DNA of 64,000 bases from contig NZ_CP114901.1 in the NCBI RefSeq assembly GCF_027497175.1, positions 6,324,001-6,388,000 on the forward strand, in the 5' to 3' direction. Every line of letters begins with the position of its first letter. Position 1 is the stretch's first letter. This DNA comes from Verrucosispora sp. WMMD573. Its GTDB lineage: Bacteria; Actinomycetota; Actinomycetes; Mycobacteriales; Micromonosporaceae. The notes below the pieces were generated by a model. That model saw only the letters and a list, made by a program, of their open reading frames with translations, searched no databases and was not told the origin of the DNA. Positions 52,704-62,958 of this stretch are shown in pieces. The position numbers and the translations under genes were made by a program.

Positions 52704-53756
52704 TCAGAACCCGAGCTTGAGGTAGTCGCTCGCGTTCTCCTTGGTGATCGTTTCGGAGGCGAGGACGATCTCCTTGGGAACCTGGAGTTCCACCAGGTCG
52801 GACATGCCCCTGCCCTGGCCGATGAGACGGGCCAGCGAGATCGCCGAGGACGCCATCGACGGGCTGTAGGTCACCGTGGCCTTCAGCACCGTGTTGTCGG
52901 CCTGGATGTCCTCCATCGCCTTCTTCGAGCCGGCGCCGCCGACCATGAAGAACTCGCTGCGGTTGGCCTGGCTGATCGCGGCCAGCACACCGATGCCCTG
53001 GTCGTCGTCGTGGTTCCAGAGAGCGTCGATCTTCGGCTCGGCCTGCAGCAGCTGGGCCGCCTCCCGCTGACCGGTGTCCACAGTGAATTCCGCCGCCCGA
53101 CGGTTGGCCACCCGCAGACCGTGCTGGGCCAGGGTGTCGGCGAAGCCCTTCGACCGCTCCTGGGTCAGCTCCAGCGAGTCGATGCCGGCGATCTCGGTGA
53201 TCACCGGGTTGCTGACCCCCTTGGCCTTGAGCTGCTCGGCGATGAAGGTGGCCGCGGAGACGCCCATACCGTAGTTGTCGCCCTTGATCTGCAACCGGTA
53301 CGCCTTGGCGTCGGGGAAGGCCCGGTCCAGGTTGACCACCGGGATGCCGGCCTGCATCGCCTCCAGCCCGAACGAGTTGAGCTCCTTGCCGTCGTGCGGC
53401 AGCAGCACGATCACGTCGGGCCGCTGGGAGATCAGGGTGGACAGCGCCGCCCGCTGGGCCGCCGCGTCCGCACCCGCCTCGACGATGTTGAAGTTCACGT
53501 CGGAATACGCGGCGGCCTGCGCCTTCGCGTTGTTGGTGATCGCGGCGATCCAGCCGTGATCCGCGGCCGGTGCGGAGAAGCCGATGGTCACCTCCTGGCC
53601 GGGCTCGGCGTTGGCGTTGCCGTCGGCCGCCTTGGTCTGCGCCTCGGTCGGCGACTGCTCGTTGCTGGTACAACCGGCGAGCAGTACGCCGGCGCCGACG
53701 GCCGCCCCGCCGAAGAGCAGCCGGCGCCGCGACATGTCGCGACTGTGCTGGGTCAT
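52704..53756 (-). CDS. Sugar ABC transporter substrate-binding lipoprotein, Tat-type signal
   Basis: The 350-residue protein of the ribose/inositol-binding fold starts at the ATG at 53756, with AGGAGG upstream. SRRRLLFGGAAVGAG with lipobox LLAGC (C29) suggests Tat export and lipidation. The body has the periplasmic-binding type 1 pattern: VTIGFSAPAADHGWIAAITN, ISQRPDVIVLLPHDG, VNLDRAFPDA and ALWNHDDDQGIGV. Substrate inferred to be a monosaccharide or inositol. Confidence 0.92.
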   Translation of the reverse strand: MTQHSRDMSRRRLLFGGAAVGAGVLLAGCTSNEQSPTEAQTKAADGNANAEPGQEVTIGFSAPAADHGWIAAITNNAKAQAAAYSDVNFNIVEAGADAAAQRAALSTLISQRPDVIVLLPHDGKELNSFGLEAMQAGIPVVNLDRAFPDAKAYRLQIKGDNYGMGVSAATFIAEQLKAKGVSNPVITEIAGIDSLELTQERSKGFADTLAQHGLRVANRRAAEFTVDTGQREAAQLLQAEPKIDALWNHDDDQGIGVLAAISQANRSEFFMVGGAGSKKAMEDIQADNTVLKATVTYSPSMASSAISLARLIGQGRGMSDLVELQVPKEIVLASETITKENASDYLKLGF

Positions 53757-53846
53757 GACGACCTCCTGGTTATTCACTGGTAAGGATTTTGGGTGTACGA
53801 GGCCCGGCCACCGTCGATTGCGCGGGTGGCCCGGATGCAGTGGTGC

Positions 53847-54953
53847 TCAGCTCGTGGTGAGCCGGTTGCGACGGAAGAACTGCGAGAGGGTGCCGAACTG
53901 GATCTGCTGGATCAGGACGGCGGCGACGATGATGCCGCCCTTGACCATGTTCTGCGCCTCCGTGGAGAGGCCGTTGATGGCGAAGAGGTTGGTGATGGTG
54001 GCGAAGATGATCACGCCGAGCAGGGAGCCGATGATGGTGCCCCGCCCGCCGCTGAGCAGCGTGCCGCCGATGATCACGGCGGCGATCGCGTCCAGCTCGT
54101 AGAGGTTCGCCATCGCTGCCTGGGCCGAGGTGGCCTGGGCGGTGAGCATGATGGCGGCGATGCCGCAGCACAGGCCGGACAGCGCGTACAGCAACAGGGT
54201 GTGCAGCCGGACGTTGATGCCGGCCAGGCGGGCGGCTTCGGGGTTGCCGCCGACGGCGACGGTGCGCCGCCCGAACGTGGTGCGGTTCAGCAGCACCCAG
54301 CCCGCGGCCACCACGGCGGCCAGGATGTAGACCAGCAGCGGAATGCCGAGCAGATCGGTGCTGGCGATGCCGTTGATGGTGCTGTTCTGCGAGATCTGGG
54401 TCTGCTTCTGGGAGATCTCGGCGGCCAGTCCCCGAGCGGCGACGAGCATGGCCAGCGTCGCGATGAACGGCACCAGCCGCCCGTACGCGATGAGCGTCCC
54501 GTTGACCAGGCCGACCGCCAACCCGACGATGATCGCGGTGAAGATCATCCCGCCGGCGCCGAAGCTCTGGGTCGCCACCGTGGTGCACCAGACCCCGGCC
54601 AGCGCCACGATCGCCCCGACCGAGAGATCGATACCACCCCCGATGATCACGAAGGTCATCCCGACGGTGACCACGCCGACCACCGAGGCGAGCTTGAGGA
54701 TGCTGAGCATGTTCGCCCACACCCAGTCCGGGTTGGAGTACAGGTCCCACCGGGTGGCCGCACCGATCACGAAGAGTGCCAGCAGCACCCCGATCAGGGC
54801 GAGGTTCCGCTTGGCGCCCTCACCGCCGTCGCCGTGCCACCAGGAGAGCCCGCCGGTGGGGCCCGCCGTGGCGTGTCCCGCCGCCTCGGTCTCGGCCGGG
54901 TCCACCGGTGGCGACTGCGCCGGCAGCTTAGTCGTGGGCGGACTATCGGTCAT
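53847..54953 (-). CDS. Sugar ABC transporter permease (RbsC type)
   Basis: The 368-residue protein has a 55-residue cytosolic lead and about ten membrane segments. VGMTFVIIGGGIDLSVGAIV is the hallmark RbsC segment, followed by NPEAARLAGINV and IIGGTLLSGGRGTIIGSLLG. Its ATG overlaps the ATPase stop (ATGA). Confidence 0.93.
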   Translation of the reverse strand: MTDSPPTTKLPAQSPPVDPAETEAAGHATAGPTGGLSWWHGDGGEGAKRNLALIGVLLALFVIGAATRWDLYSNPDWVWANMLSILKLASVVGVVTVGMTFVIIGGGIDLSVGAIVALAGVWCTTVATQSFGAGGMIFTAIIVGLAVGLVNGTLIAYGRLVPFIATLAMLVAARGLAAEISQKQTQISQNSTINGIASTDLLGIPLLVYILAAVVAAGWVLLNRTTFGRRTVAVGGNPEAARLAGINVRLHTLLLYALSGLCCGIAAIMLTAQATSAQAAMANLYELDAIAAVIIGGTLLSGGRGTIIGSLLGVIIFATITNLFAINGLSTEAQNMVKGGIIVAAVLIQQIQFGTLSQFFRRNRLTTS

Positions 54954-56530
54954 GCCGCTGCGCCTTCCATCAGGGACCCCGCCATCACGAGGTCGAGCAC
55001 CGTGGGTTCGTCGAGTTCGTCGGCGGGGGCGGTCCGGACGACCCGCCCTTCCCGCATCACCAGCACCCGGTCGGCCAGACCGAGCACCTCGGGCACCTCG
55101 CTGGAGACCAGCAGCACTCCGACCCCCTGGGCCGCGAGCTGCCGGATCACCTGGTACAACTCGGCCCGGGCACCGACGTCCACCCCCCGGGTGGGCTCGT
55201 CGAGCAGCAGCAGCTTCGTGTCGCCGAGCAGCCAGCGACCGACCACCACCTTCTGCTGGTTGCCGCCGGAGAGCGTGCGTACCGCCCGGCGGACGTCGCG
55301 CGGGCGCATCTCCAGGCTCTCGGCGATCCGGTCGGCCTCCGTCCGCTCCCGACCCATGTCGGTGAACCCGAAGCGGGCGTAGCGAGCGAAGGTGGCGAGG
55401 GTGACGTTGCGGTAGATCGGCTCACCGAGCAGCAGCGCCTGACTCTTGCGCTCCTCGGGAGCCATGCCCATGCCGGCCTTGACCGCCGCGCCGACGCTGC
55501 CGGGTCGCAGTGCCCGGCCGGCCATCCGCACCGAACCGGTCTCGGCCGCCCGCGCTCCGTAGATCGTCTCCAGTAGTTCGGAGCGGCCCGAGCCGACCAG
55601 GCCCGCGATGCCGACGATCTCTCCCGCTCGGACGGTGAGTGACACGTCGACGAACTCGCCGTGGCGGGTCAACCCGTCGACCTGGAGCAGTTCGTCACCG
55701 ACCACGGTGTCGGCGGGGCGGTCCGGGAAGACGTACTCGATGTCGCGGCCGGTCATCCGGGAAACCAGGTCGCTGGTCGGGGTCGCGCGGGCCGGCAGGT
55801 TCGCCGCCGTGGTCCGGCCGTCCTTGAGTACGGTCACCCGGTCGCCGATCTCGCGGATCTCCTCCAACCGGTGCGAGATGTAGATGACCGCGATGCCCTG
55901 GGCGGTGAGTTCGCGGATGATCCGGAAGAGGTTCTCCACCTCGTCGTGGGCGAGCACGGCGCTCGGCTCGTCCATGATGATCAGTCTGGCCTCGTGGGAC
56001 AGCGCCCGGGCCATGCTGACCACCTGCTTGCCGGCCGCCGGCAGTGCCCGCACCATCCGGTTGGGTGGGATCTCGGCGTGACCGAGCCGGCCGAGGATCT
56101 GGCGCGTCCGATTGGCCATGTGGCGCCGGCGGATGAACCCGAGCCGACGGGGCTCGTGCCCCAGGAAGGCGTTCTCCGCCACCGACAGGTCGTCGACCAG
56201 GTCTAGTTCCTGGTAGATGGTGGCGATCCCGGCGCGCATCGCGGCCTGCGGATTGGCGAAGGTGACCCGCTCGCCGCGCCACTCGACCTGGCCCGAGTCC
56301 GGCCGGTGCACCCCGGCGAGAACCTTGATCAAGGTGGACTTGCCGGCACCGTTCTGCCCGAGCAGGCAGTGCACCTCGCCCGCGCGGACCTCCAGTTGCA
56401 CGCCGTCCAGGGCGCGTACGCCCGGGAAGGTCTTGACCACGTCGGTCAGGCGCAGCACCACCTCGCCCTCGCCGGTGGTCGTCGCGACCGGCGTGCCGCC
56501 GGTCGAGCTTGCCACGTCGTGCTCGGTCAT
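54950..56530 (-). CDS. Sugar ABC transporter ATP-binding protein (RbsA type, two nucleotide domains)
   Basis: The 526-residue double ATPase. Domain 1 has Walker A GQNGAGKST and Walker B LIIMDEPSAVL, with an altered signature (ALPAAGKQVVSMARAL). Domain 2 has GLVGSGRSELLE in place of canonical Walker A, signature LSGGNQQKVVVGRWL and Walker B LLLLDEPTRGVDVG. This asymmetry is typical of RbsA/MglA. The ATG at 56530 overlaps the ROK stop. Confidence 0.93.
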   Translation of the reverse strand: MTEHDVASSTGGTPVATTTGEGEVVLRLTDVVKTFPGVRALDGVQLEVRAGEVHCLLGQNGAGKSTLIKVLAGVHRPDSGQVEWRGERVTFANPQAAMRAGIATIYQELDLVDDLSVAENAFLGHEPRRLGFIRRRHMANRTRQILGRLGHAEIPPNRMVRALPAAGKQVVSMARALSHEARLIIMDEPSAVLAHDEVENLFRIIRELTAQGIAVIYISHRLEEIREIGDRVTVLKDGRTTAANLPARATPTSDLVSRMTGRDIEYVFPDRPADTVVGDELLQVDGLTRHGEFVDVSLTVRAGEIVGIAGLVGSGRSELLETIYGARAAETGSVRMAGRALRPGSVGAAVKAGMGMAPEERKSQALLLGEPIYRNVTLATFARYARFGFTDMGRERTEADRIAESLEMRPRDVRRAVRTLSGGNQQKVVVGRWLLGDTKLLLLDEPTRGVDVGARAELYQVIRQLAAQGVGVLLVSSEVPEVLGLADRVLVMREGRVVRTAPADELDEPTVLDLVMAGSLMEGAAA

Positions 56531-57705
56531 GCCGCCTCCCCGAAGGCCAGGTCGCTGGCGAGCACCGCGGCGCCGGCCACGCCGGCCCGCGGGCCGAGCT
56601 CGGAGAGCACCACCGGCAGGTTCCCGGTGGCCAGCGGCAGCGAGCGGCGGTACACGACACTGCGGATCTCGGCGAGCAGGATGTGTCCGAGTTGGGCGAG
56701 TCCACCGCCGATCACGATCATCGAAGGGTTGGTGAAGCTGACCAGCCCGGCGAGCACTCCGCCGACCCGACGTCCCCCCTCGCGGATGAGCTGGATGCAG
56801 GTCACGTCCCCTTCGAGCGCGCCGGCGGCGACATCGAGAGCGCTGACCGAACCGTTCGCGTCCAACCGTTCGGCCAGAGCGGGTGAGGTGCCGGCCCTGG
56901 CCGCGGCGGTGGCGTCCTTGGCCAGGGCCGCTCCGCTGAAGAGCGCCTCCAGGCAGCCGGCGTTGCCACAGGAGCAGATCGGCCCCTGCTGATCGACCTG
57001 GATGTGGCCGATGTCGCCGGCACACCCGTCGGTGCCCCGGTAGACGTCGCCGCTGAGGTATATCCCGCAGCCGATGCCGGTGCCGATCTTGACGAAGAGG
57101 AAGTCGTCGACCGAGTGGGCCACCCCGCCGTGCCGCTCGCCGATGGCCATGATGTTCACGTCGTTGTCGACCACCGCCGGGCATCCGTGCTCGCGGGTGA
57201 GCAGCTCCCGGACGGGGAAGCGATCCCAGCCGGGCATGATCGGCGGTGAGACCGGTACTCCGTCGCGGAAGCTGACCGGGCCGGGCACCCCGACGCCGAC
57301 CGCGTCGAGTCGCTCGTAGACCCCGTCGACCTGGGCCTTGTGCAGCAGCTCGTTGACGCGCTGGAGGATCACCTTCGGGCCGGACCGGATGTCGGCCGTC
57401 TCCGCGTACGCCGCCACCGGCTCCAGCCGGCCGTTGACGACCTCCACGTCGATCGAGCTGGCGCCCAGGTCGACGGCCGCGAAACGCAGTTCGGGGCTCA
57501 GTTCGACAAGCGTCGACCGCCGCCCGCCCCGGGAGGCCGCCTTGCCCGCCTCCGCCACATAGCCGAGGGCGACCAACCGTTCCAGTTCGGCGAGCAGCCG
57601 GGGCCGGGGCATCTCCAGGCGGTCGGCGAGTTCGGCCCGCGACAGCGCTCCCTCGTCGCGTAACAACCGCAACAACCGGACGTGCAGGGGGTCGGCGTTG
57701 GGCAC
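56527..57705 (-). CDS. ROK-family transcriptional regulator, copy 2
   Basis: The 392-residue protein starts at the GTG at 57705 with GAGGTGAG upstream. It begins PNADPLHVRLLRLLRDEGAL, has the winged helix LSRAELADRLEMPRPRLLAE, DNDVNIMAIGERHGG and the zinc motif CSCGNAGCLEALF. Length and layout match the ROK protein at 35335, so they are paralogs. It leads the sugar importer operon, and an operator-like dyad lies upstream. Effector probably the imported sugar. Confidence 0.93.
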   Translation of the reverse strand: MPNADPLHVRLLRLLRDEGALSRAELADRLEMPRPRLLAELERLVALGYVAEAGKAASRGGRRSTLVELSPELRFAAVDLGASSIDVEVVNGRLEPVAAYAETADIRSGPKVILQRVNELLHKAQVDGVYERLDAVGVGVPGPVSFRDGVPVSPPIMPGWDRFPVRELLTREHGCPAVVDNDVNIMAIGERHGGVAHSVDDFLFVKIGTGIGCGIYLSGDVYRGTDGCAGDIGHIQVDQQGPICSCGNAGCLEALFSGAALAKDATAAARAGTSPALAERLDANGSVSALDVAAGALEGDVTCIQLIREGGRRVGGVLAGLVSFTNPSMIVIGGGLAQLGHILLAEIRSVVYRRSLPLATGNLPVVLSELGPRAGVAGAAVLASDLAFGEAA

Positions 57706-57821
57706 GGGCTCACCTCTCCCACCGGGGGCGTTCACATCGACGAAATGCCGACGTGTGGTGCCCGACACAGTAGGAGGCTTCAGTGCGCCCTGTCCAGACC
57801 TTAGAACCAATCTGTGCCCAA

Positions 57822-57843
57822 CTTTTGCTGGATCTAGCAAAAG
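57822..57843. promoter_or_regulatory. Operator-like dyad upstream of the ROK/sugar importer operon
   Basis: A perfect 8-bp dyad CTTTTGCT-N6-AGCAAAAG, 117 bp before the GTG at 57705 in a notably AT-rich patch. It is likely the binding site of the ROK repressor. Confidence 0.6.
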
Positions 57844-57884
57844 CTACCGTCCCGGCTGGCACCGGTCAGGGACTACAACGACCC

Positions 57885-59087
57885 TCAGCCGGCACGCTCG
57901 CCACCACCCTTCGAGCGCAGCTTGCGGTCGTCGCGCAACTCGACGTAGGGCTCCCGATCGACCGGCCGGAGGCCGCCATTGATCGCCCGCGCACGCGCCA
58001 GCTCGGCGTCGAGTTCCGCACCGAGCAGAATCGCGATGTTGCTCAGCCAGAGCCAGACCAGGAAGATGATCACCCCGGCGAGCGCCCCGTAGGTCTTGTT
58101 GTACGAGCCGAAGTTGCCGACGTAGAAGGCGAACAGACCGGAGACCAGCAGCCAGATCAGCACCGCCAGCACCCCACCGGGGCTCACCCAGCGGAAGCCG
58201 CCCTGGCGCGCGTTCGGCGACGCCCAGAAGAGGATGGCGAACATCAGGCTGACCAGGACCAGCAGCACCGGCCACTTGGCGATGTCCCACACCGCCACGG
58301 CCGTGCCTCCCACCCCCAGCGCCGCGCCGACCTCCTCGGCGAAGCGGCCGGTGAAGACCACGATCACCGCGCTGGCCAGCAGCATCACGCCGATCACCGC
58401 GGTCACCCCTACCCGGATCGGCAGGGTCTTCCAGATCGGTCGGCCCTCCGGCACGTCGTAGATCGCGTTGGAGGCGCGCATGAAAGCGGCGACGTAGCCG
58501 GAGGCGGACCAGAAGGCGGCGAGCAGACCGATGATCGCGGCGATACCGGCCAACCCGCCGCTCCGATGCGCCTGTTCGATCGCGGCGTCGAGGATCTCGC
58601 GGATGTTCTGCTCGGGCACCGATTCCGCGACGGTGTCGCGTACCGTCCGGGTGGCCGCCGGGCCCAGCAGGCCCAGCAGCGAGACCAGCACCAGCAGGCC
58701 CGGGAAGATGGAGAGCACGCCATAGTAGGTGAGTGCCGCGGCCCGGTCGGTCAGGCCGTCGTCGCCGAATTCGCGCACCGTCCGGCGCGCCGCCGCCAAC
58801 CACTCGCCGCGCGACAACCGGCCCGGATGCGCCGGCGCGTCACTCACCTGCTGCCCTACCGGCACCTCGTCGCGGTCGGCACCCGCCTCGCTCCGCCGCC
58901 CCTCGCGGTCGCCCGGCCGCTGGGCATCGGCGCGACCGGTGCCCGACTCGTTCCGCCGCTCCTCGGAGACGCGGTCCCGCCGCTCCGCACGGTCGCGGTC
59001 GACACCCGCCTCGTGCCGCCGCCCCTCGGGTGCGGGGTCGGCACCCGGGCCACGCCGGTCTGGACGGGAAGACTCCTCGGAGGCCAT
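57885..59087 (-). CDS. YihY/BrkB family membrane protein
   Basis: The 400-residue protein has a 95-residue, highly charged N-terminal tail built of degenerate RRxEAGxDRD-like repeats. About six membrane segments of the YihY/BrkB family follow (ALTYYGVLSIFPGLLVLVSL; GYVAAFMRASNAIYD; VGNFGSYNKTYGALAGVIIF), then a basic C-terminal tail. The function of YihY is not established; some members affect transport or stress. The ATG at 59087 is close to GGGAGAGG. Confidence 0.88.
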   Translation of the reverse strand: MASEESSRPDRRGPGADPAPEGRRHEAGVDRDRAERRDRVSEERRNESGTGRADAQRPGDREGRRSEAGADRDEVPVGQQVSDAPAHPGRLSRGEWLAAARRTVREFGDDGLTDRAAALTYYGVLSIFPGLLVLVSLLGLLGPAATRTVRDTVAESVPEQNIREILDAAIEQAHRSGGLAGIAAIIGLLAAFWSASGYVAAFMRASNAIYDVPEGRPIWKTLPIRVGVTAVIGVMLLASAVIVVFTGRFAEEVGAALGVGGTAVAVWDIAKWPVLLVLVSLMFAILFWASPNARQGGFRWVSPGGVLAVLIWLLVSGLFAFYVGNFGSYNKTYGALAGVIIFLVWLWLSNIAILLGAELDAELARARAINGGLRPVDREPYVELRDDRKLRSKGGGERAG

Positions 59088-59702
59088 CGCCTCTCCCCTC
59101 GGCTCCGCTCACGGTGATCGTTGAGGTCACATGCCCAGCGACCGACGTGAAGTAACCCAGACAGTCGCGCCAGCCGACCCGGCTTCGCGTCGGCAGCCAT
59201 CGGACGGTCGGCGACGCGGGCCGCCTCGGACGACCCCGAAGCCGCCCGGCGGGGCGTGAAACAGTCGACGCAGGCCCGGTCTCCTATGTACGGGAAATGC
59301 GCCAACGTGGCTTCCCACCGACGGGAGCGGGGCAAATGCGATCACTACGCGAATGGTCTGGCAGTGCCCGCCAGGGACCGACCAACAGGCTGGCCATTCA
59401 CGCCGGTCGTACCGCATCGGTTTTCCGGTCGGTGCCGACCACCCGGCGACCCAGGCGGTTCGGTACGACACCTAACGTAGTCATGGATACGGAGAGTAGC
59501 CATCCGAGTCAATTTCTCTGCCGACCGACACGGTCGCGAGATGTCTGCTAACTCGACAATGCGGACAGTTCGCGCCACCCCGCCCGGCGACCTGGAACCT
59601 CTTATCGGCACGTCCGGGTCAATCATGAATGCGATTCTTAAATTCCCCTGTTACATGGGACGCGAAAGAATGTAAAGTCACGCAGCGAAGCGATGTTCGA
59701 CT
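59088..59702. other. Gene-free region before the TRAP operon, with a probable promoter
   Basis: No supported gene; a minus-strand frame from about 59335 reads cysteine-containing but low-conviction sequence and runs into the YihY gene. AT-rich near the right end. GTTACA (59650-59655), 17 bases, TAAAGT (59673-59678) is a plausible promoter for the TRAP gene. Confidence 0.4.
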
Positions 59703-61916
59703 ATGTCCCCCAACGTGGGGTCAATTCGCGTATCGTCCCCCCTCGTGTCGGCTATCCGATTCATCGAAGATTCCGGACCTGAGCGTCGCGGCGGACATAG
59801 CCGAGTCGCGGAGGCGGAGGCACCCGCCGTCGGGTCCGATCCCGTTCAGATCGATCCGACCGACCTCGCCGGGCGGTTCGAGGACGAGAAGCCGGGCCGG
59901 GTGCTGACCGGACCGGTCGCCCTCGCGCTGACCGCAGCCACCCTGGCGATCAGCCTGCTGGCCCTCTGGCAGGTGTTCCGGCCGCTGGCACAGGGCAGCA
60001 AGTACTACCTGATCTTCTTCCTGGCCGGCGTACTCCCGCTGGTCTTTCTCGCCTATCCGGCCGACCTGCGACTGCCGCGCCGCCTGCGGGCGCGCGCAGG
60101 TAGGGAACCGTCAGCGTCGGCATCCCGCCCGACCAGGCCCGCCCGGTCCGGGCCCAGCCGCGTCGACTGGCTGCTCGCCGCCGCGGCGCTGGCCGGCTGC
60201 CTGTACCCGGTGCTGCCGATCGCCCTGGCCGGCGGTGGTGGCGGCTACGACGCCTTCCTCGACCGGCAGGGGCTGCTGGTCGGGATGGACGTGGCGATGG
60301 GCACCGTCCTGCTGCTCCTGCTGCTGGAGGGCTGCCGACGCACCACCGGCTGGATCCTGCCCGCCGTCTGTCTGGTCTTCCTCGGCTACGGCTACTACGG
60401 CGGGCTGCTGCCGCAGACCTGGGCGGTGGCGCACGCCGGGCTGGACTTCGGACAGTTGGTCGACGCCTTCTACAACTCCGACAGCGGCTTCTACGGCACC
60501 CCGCTGGACGTGGCCGCCACGTACATCGTGCTGTTCACCATCTACGGGGCGGTGCTCGACCTCTCCGGCGCCGGCCGGTTCTTCGTGAACCTGTCCGCCG
60601 CGGCGTTCCGGCGCTCGCGCACCGCCGCCGGCCGTACGGCGGTGGCCTCCGGGTTCCTGCTCGGCACCGTCTCCGGCTCCGGGGCTGCCACCACCGTCAG
60701 CATCGGCGCGGTCACCTGGCCGATCCTGCGTCGCGCCGGGTATCCGGCGGAGCGGGCCGGCGGGATGCTCGCCGCCGCCGGGGTGGGCGCCATCTTGTCC
60801 CCACCGACGCTCGGCGCGGCAGCTTTCATCATCGCCGAGTACCTCGGCGTGTCCTACCTCCAGGTACTCGGCTGGGCGGTGGTGCCGACCGTCCTCTACT
60901 ACCTCGGCATCGTGCTCTCGGTGGAGATCGACGCGCGCCGCTCCGGGGTACGGCCCGCGGCTCTCGCGGCCGGTTCCGCCTGGCGGCTGCTGGCCCGGTC
61001 CGGGTATCACTTCGCCTCCCTCTTCGCCATCGTCGGGTTGCTCGCCGTCGGGCTGTCGGCAACCCGGGCCGTGGTGCTGGCCACCGTCCTCGCGATCGCC
61101 CTGTCCTTCCTGGACCGGGCGGACCGGCTCAGCCCGGCCCGGCTGGTCGCCGCGCTCTCCAACGGCGTACGCGGAGTTCTCGCGGTCACCGTCGTCTGCG
61201 CGGCGGCCGGCGTCATCACCGCCACCACCACCAAGACCGGTCTCGGTCCGCAGGCCGCCGCGCTCCTGGTCGGCGCCGCGAGTGCGGTCAGCTCCGAGCC
61301 GGCCGTGGTGCTCGCGCTGACCGCGCTGCTCGCCGCCGTCGCGCTCAGCCTGCTCGGCCTGGCGGTCCCGGTGACCGCGTCGTTCGTGATCGGCTGGGTG
61401 ATCATCGGGCCGGCCCTGCTGGACCTCGGGGTCAGCGCTCCCGCCGCCGCCATGTTCGTCTTCTACTTCGCGGTGCTGTCCGAGGTGTCGCCACCGACCG
61501 CGCTCGCCGCCGTCGCCGCCGCCGCGGTCACCGGCGGACGGCTGGTGCCGACCATGTGGCACACCCTGCGGTACGCGCTGCCGGCGTACCTGATTCCGCT
61601 GGCATTCGTGATCACCCCGACCGGGCTCGGCCTGCTCGGCATCGGCGGGCCCCGGCGCATCCTCGTCGCAGCCGTCGTCACGGCCCTCGGTGTCGCGGTG
61701 CTGGCAGTCGCGGCGGGCGGCTGGCTGCCCGGTGTCGGCCCGGCGGGCGCGGCGGAACGCGTCATCGGCGGGGCCGCCGGCCTGACGCTGCTCTGGCTGC
61801 AACCCGTGCCCGTCGCGATCGGTGCCGTGCTGGCCGGCGTCATGGCGGTGGGCGTGTTCATACGACGCGGATCCGCCGGTCCCTCCGGCGGAACGCGAGC
61901 CGGATCACCGGCATGA
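59703..61916 (+). CDS. TRAP transporter fused permease (4TM/12TM, TAXI type)
   Basis: The 737-residue membrane protein fuses the small and large TRAP permease subunits. The large subunit has GTVSGSGAATTVSIGAVTWP and AAGVGAILSPPTLGAAAFII, typical of TAXI-associated fused permeases. The N-terminal 60 residues are polar, and the true start may be the GTG at 59745. The stop overlaps ATG 61913. It imports organic acids by ion symport with the binding protein encoded next. Confidence 0.92.
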   Translation: MSPNVGSIRVSSPLVSAIRFIEDSGPERRGGHSRVAEAEAPAVGSDPVQIDPTDLAGRFEDEKPGRVLTGPVALALTAATLAISLLALWQVFRPLAQGSKYYLIFFLAGVLPLVFLAYPADLRLPRRLRARAGREPSASASRPTRPARSGPSRVDWLLAAAALAGCLYPVLPIALAGGGGGYDAFLDRQGLLVGMDVAMGTVLLLLLLEGCRRTTGWILPAVCLVFLGYGYYGGLLPQTWAVAHAGLDFGQLVDAFYNSDSGFYGTPLDVAATYIVLFTIYGAVLDLSGAGRFFVNLSAAAFRRSRTAAGRTAVASGFLLGTVSGSGAATTVSIGAVTWPILRRAGYPAERAGGMLAAAGVGAILSPPTLGAAAFIIAEYLGVSYLQVLGWAVVPTVLYYLGIVLSVEIDARRSGVRPAALAAGSAWRLLARSGYHFASLFAIVGLLAVGLSATRAVVLATVLAIALSFLDRADRLSPARLVAALSNGVRGVLAVTVVCAAAGVITATTTKTGLGPQAAALLVGAASAVSSEPAVVLALTALLAAVALSLLGLAVPVTASFVIGWVIIGPALLDLGVSAPAAAMFVFYFAVLSEVSPPTALAAVAAAAVTGGRLVPTMWHTLRYALPAYLIPLAFVITPTGLGLLGIGGPRRILVAAVVTALGVAVLAVAAGGWLPGVGPAGAAERVIGGAAGLTLLWLQPVPVAIGAVLAGVMAVGVFIRRGSAGPSGGTRAGSPA

Positions 61917-61933
61917 CCCAGGAAGGAGTCACT

Positions 61934-62953
61934 GTGGGACGGATCAACGCGCGGCTCGTGGCCGGGGTGGGAGCCCTCACCCTCGTCGCCGCCGGCGCCG
62001 CCGGTTGCGGAGGCCGCCAGGACGCCGCGGCCACGGACGACACCGCTAGCGCCGTCACCTGTGAGGTGGCCGAGAACACCCGGGTGGGCATCGCCACCGG
62101 CAACGCCACCGGCGTCTACTACGTGGTCGGAAACGCCCTGGCCGGGCAGCTCTCGGACAGCACCGGCGGCCGGTTGACCGGCACCGCAGCCGAGACCGGA
62201 GCCTCGGTCCAGAACATCGAACAGCTCGTCGGTGGCCAGTACGACGTGGCCTTCTCGCTGTTCGACACGGCCGTCAACGCGGTGGAGGGCAAGGACAGCT
62301 TCAGCGCACCGCAGCCGGTCGAGGCGCTGGCCCGCATCTACGACAACTACACCCAGGTGGTCGTCCGGGCCGACTCGGGGATCAACTCGGTGGCCGACAT
62401 GCGCGGCAAGAAGATCTCGACGGGCTCCCCCAAGTCCGGCACCGAGGTCATCGCGAACCGGCTGCTGGAGGCCGCCGGCCTGAACCCGGCCGCGGACGTG
62501 CAGGCCCAGCGGCTCGATCTCACCAAGACCGTGGAGGGAGTCAAGGACGGCACCGTCGACGGCTTCTTCTGGTCCGGCGGCCTGCCCACCGGCGGCCTGA
62601 CCGACCTGTTCACCACCGCCGGCGACAAGGTCAAATTCATCGACATCACGCCGCTGCTGCCTAAGATGAGCGATCTGAACCCCGCGTACCAGGCCGGCAC
62701 GATCGGCAAGGACGTGTACTCCACAGTGGCGGACACCCCGACCATCGTGGTCCCGAACGTGCTGCTCGTCCGCAACGACCTCGACGCCAACGTAGCCTGC
62801 GCCATCACCCGGACCGTGTTCGAGAAGAGGGACGCGCTGGCCCAGGCCAATCCCGCTGCCAAGGGCATCGCCCTGGACACCGCCCGCAAGACCGACCCGG
62901 TCGGTCTGCACCGGGGCGCGGCCAAGGCGTTGCAGGACCTCGGCGCGAGCTGA
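61934..62953 (+). CDS. TAXI family TRAP substrate-binding lipoprotein
   Basis: The 339-residue protein. The GTG at 61934 is chosen for GGAAGGAG five bases before it; the ATG at 61913, overlapping the permease stop, would add seven residues. Lipobox AAGAAGC places the lipidated cysteine at C25. TAXI features: RVGIATGNATGVYYVVGNAL, DVAFSLFDTAVNAVEG and GKKISTGSPKSGTEVIANRL. It captures the substrate, often an acidic compound such as glutamate or 2-oxoglutarate in the family. The substrate here is not known. Confidence 0.92.
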   Translation: MGRINARLVAGVGALTLVAAGAAGCGGRQDAAATDDTASAVTCEVAENTRVGIATGNATGVYYVVGNALAGQLSDSTGGRLTGTAAETGASVQNIEQLVGGQYDVAFSLFDTAVNAVEGKDSFSAPQPVEALARIYDNYTQVVVRADSGINSVADMRGKKISTGSPKSGTEVIANRLLEAAGLNPAADVQAQRLDLTKTVEGVKDGTVDGFFWSGGLPTGGLTDLFTTAGDKVKFIDITPLLPKMSDLNPAYQAGTIGKDVYSTVADTPTIVVPNVLLVRNDLDANVACAITRTVFEKRDALAQANPAAKGIALDTARKTDPVGLHRGAAKALQDLGAS

Positions 62954-62958
62954 CCGAC

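Noticed and set aside
58856..59335. Minus-strand frame upstream of and overlapping the YihY gene
   Set aside because: It contains CVDC but overlaps YihY in another frame, and the rest is arginine-rich; not convincing.
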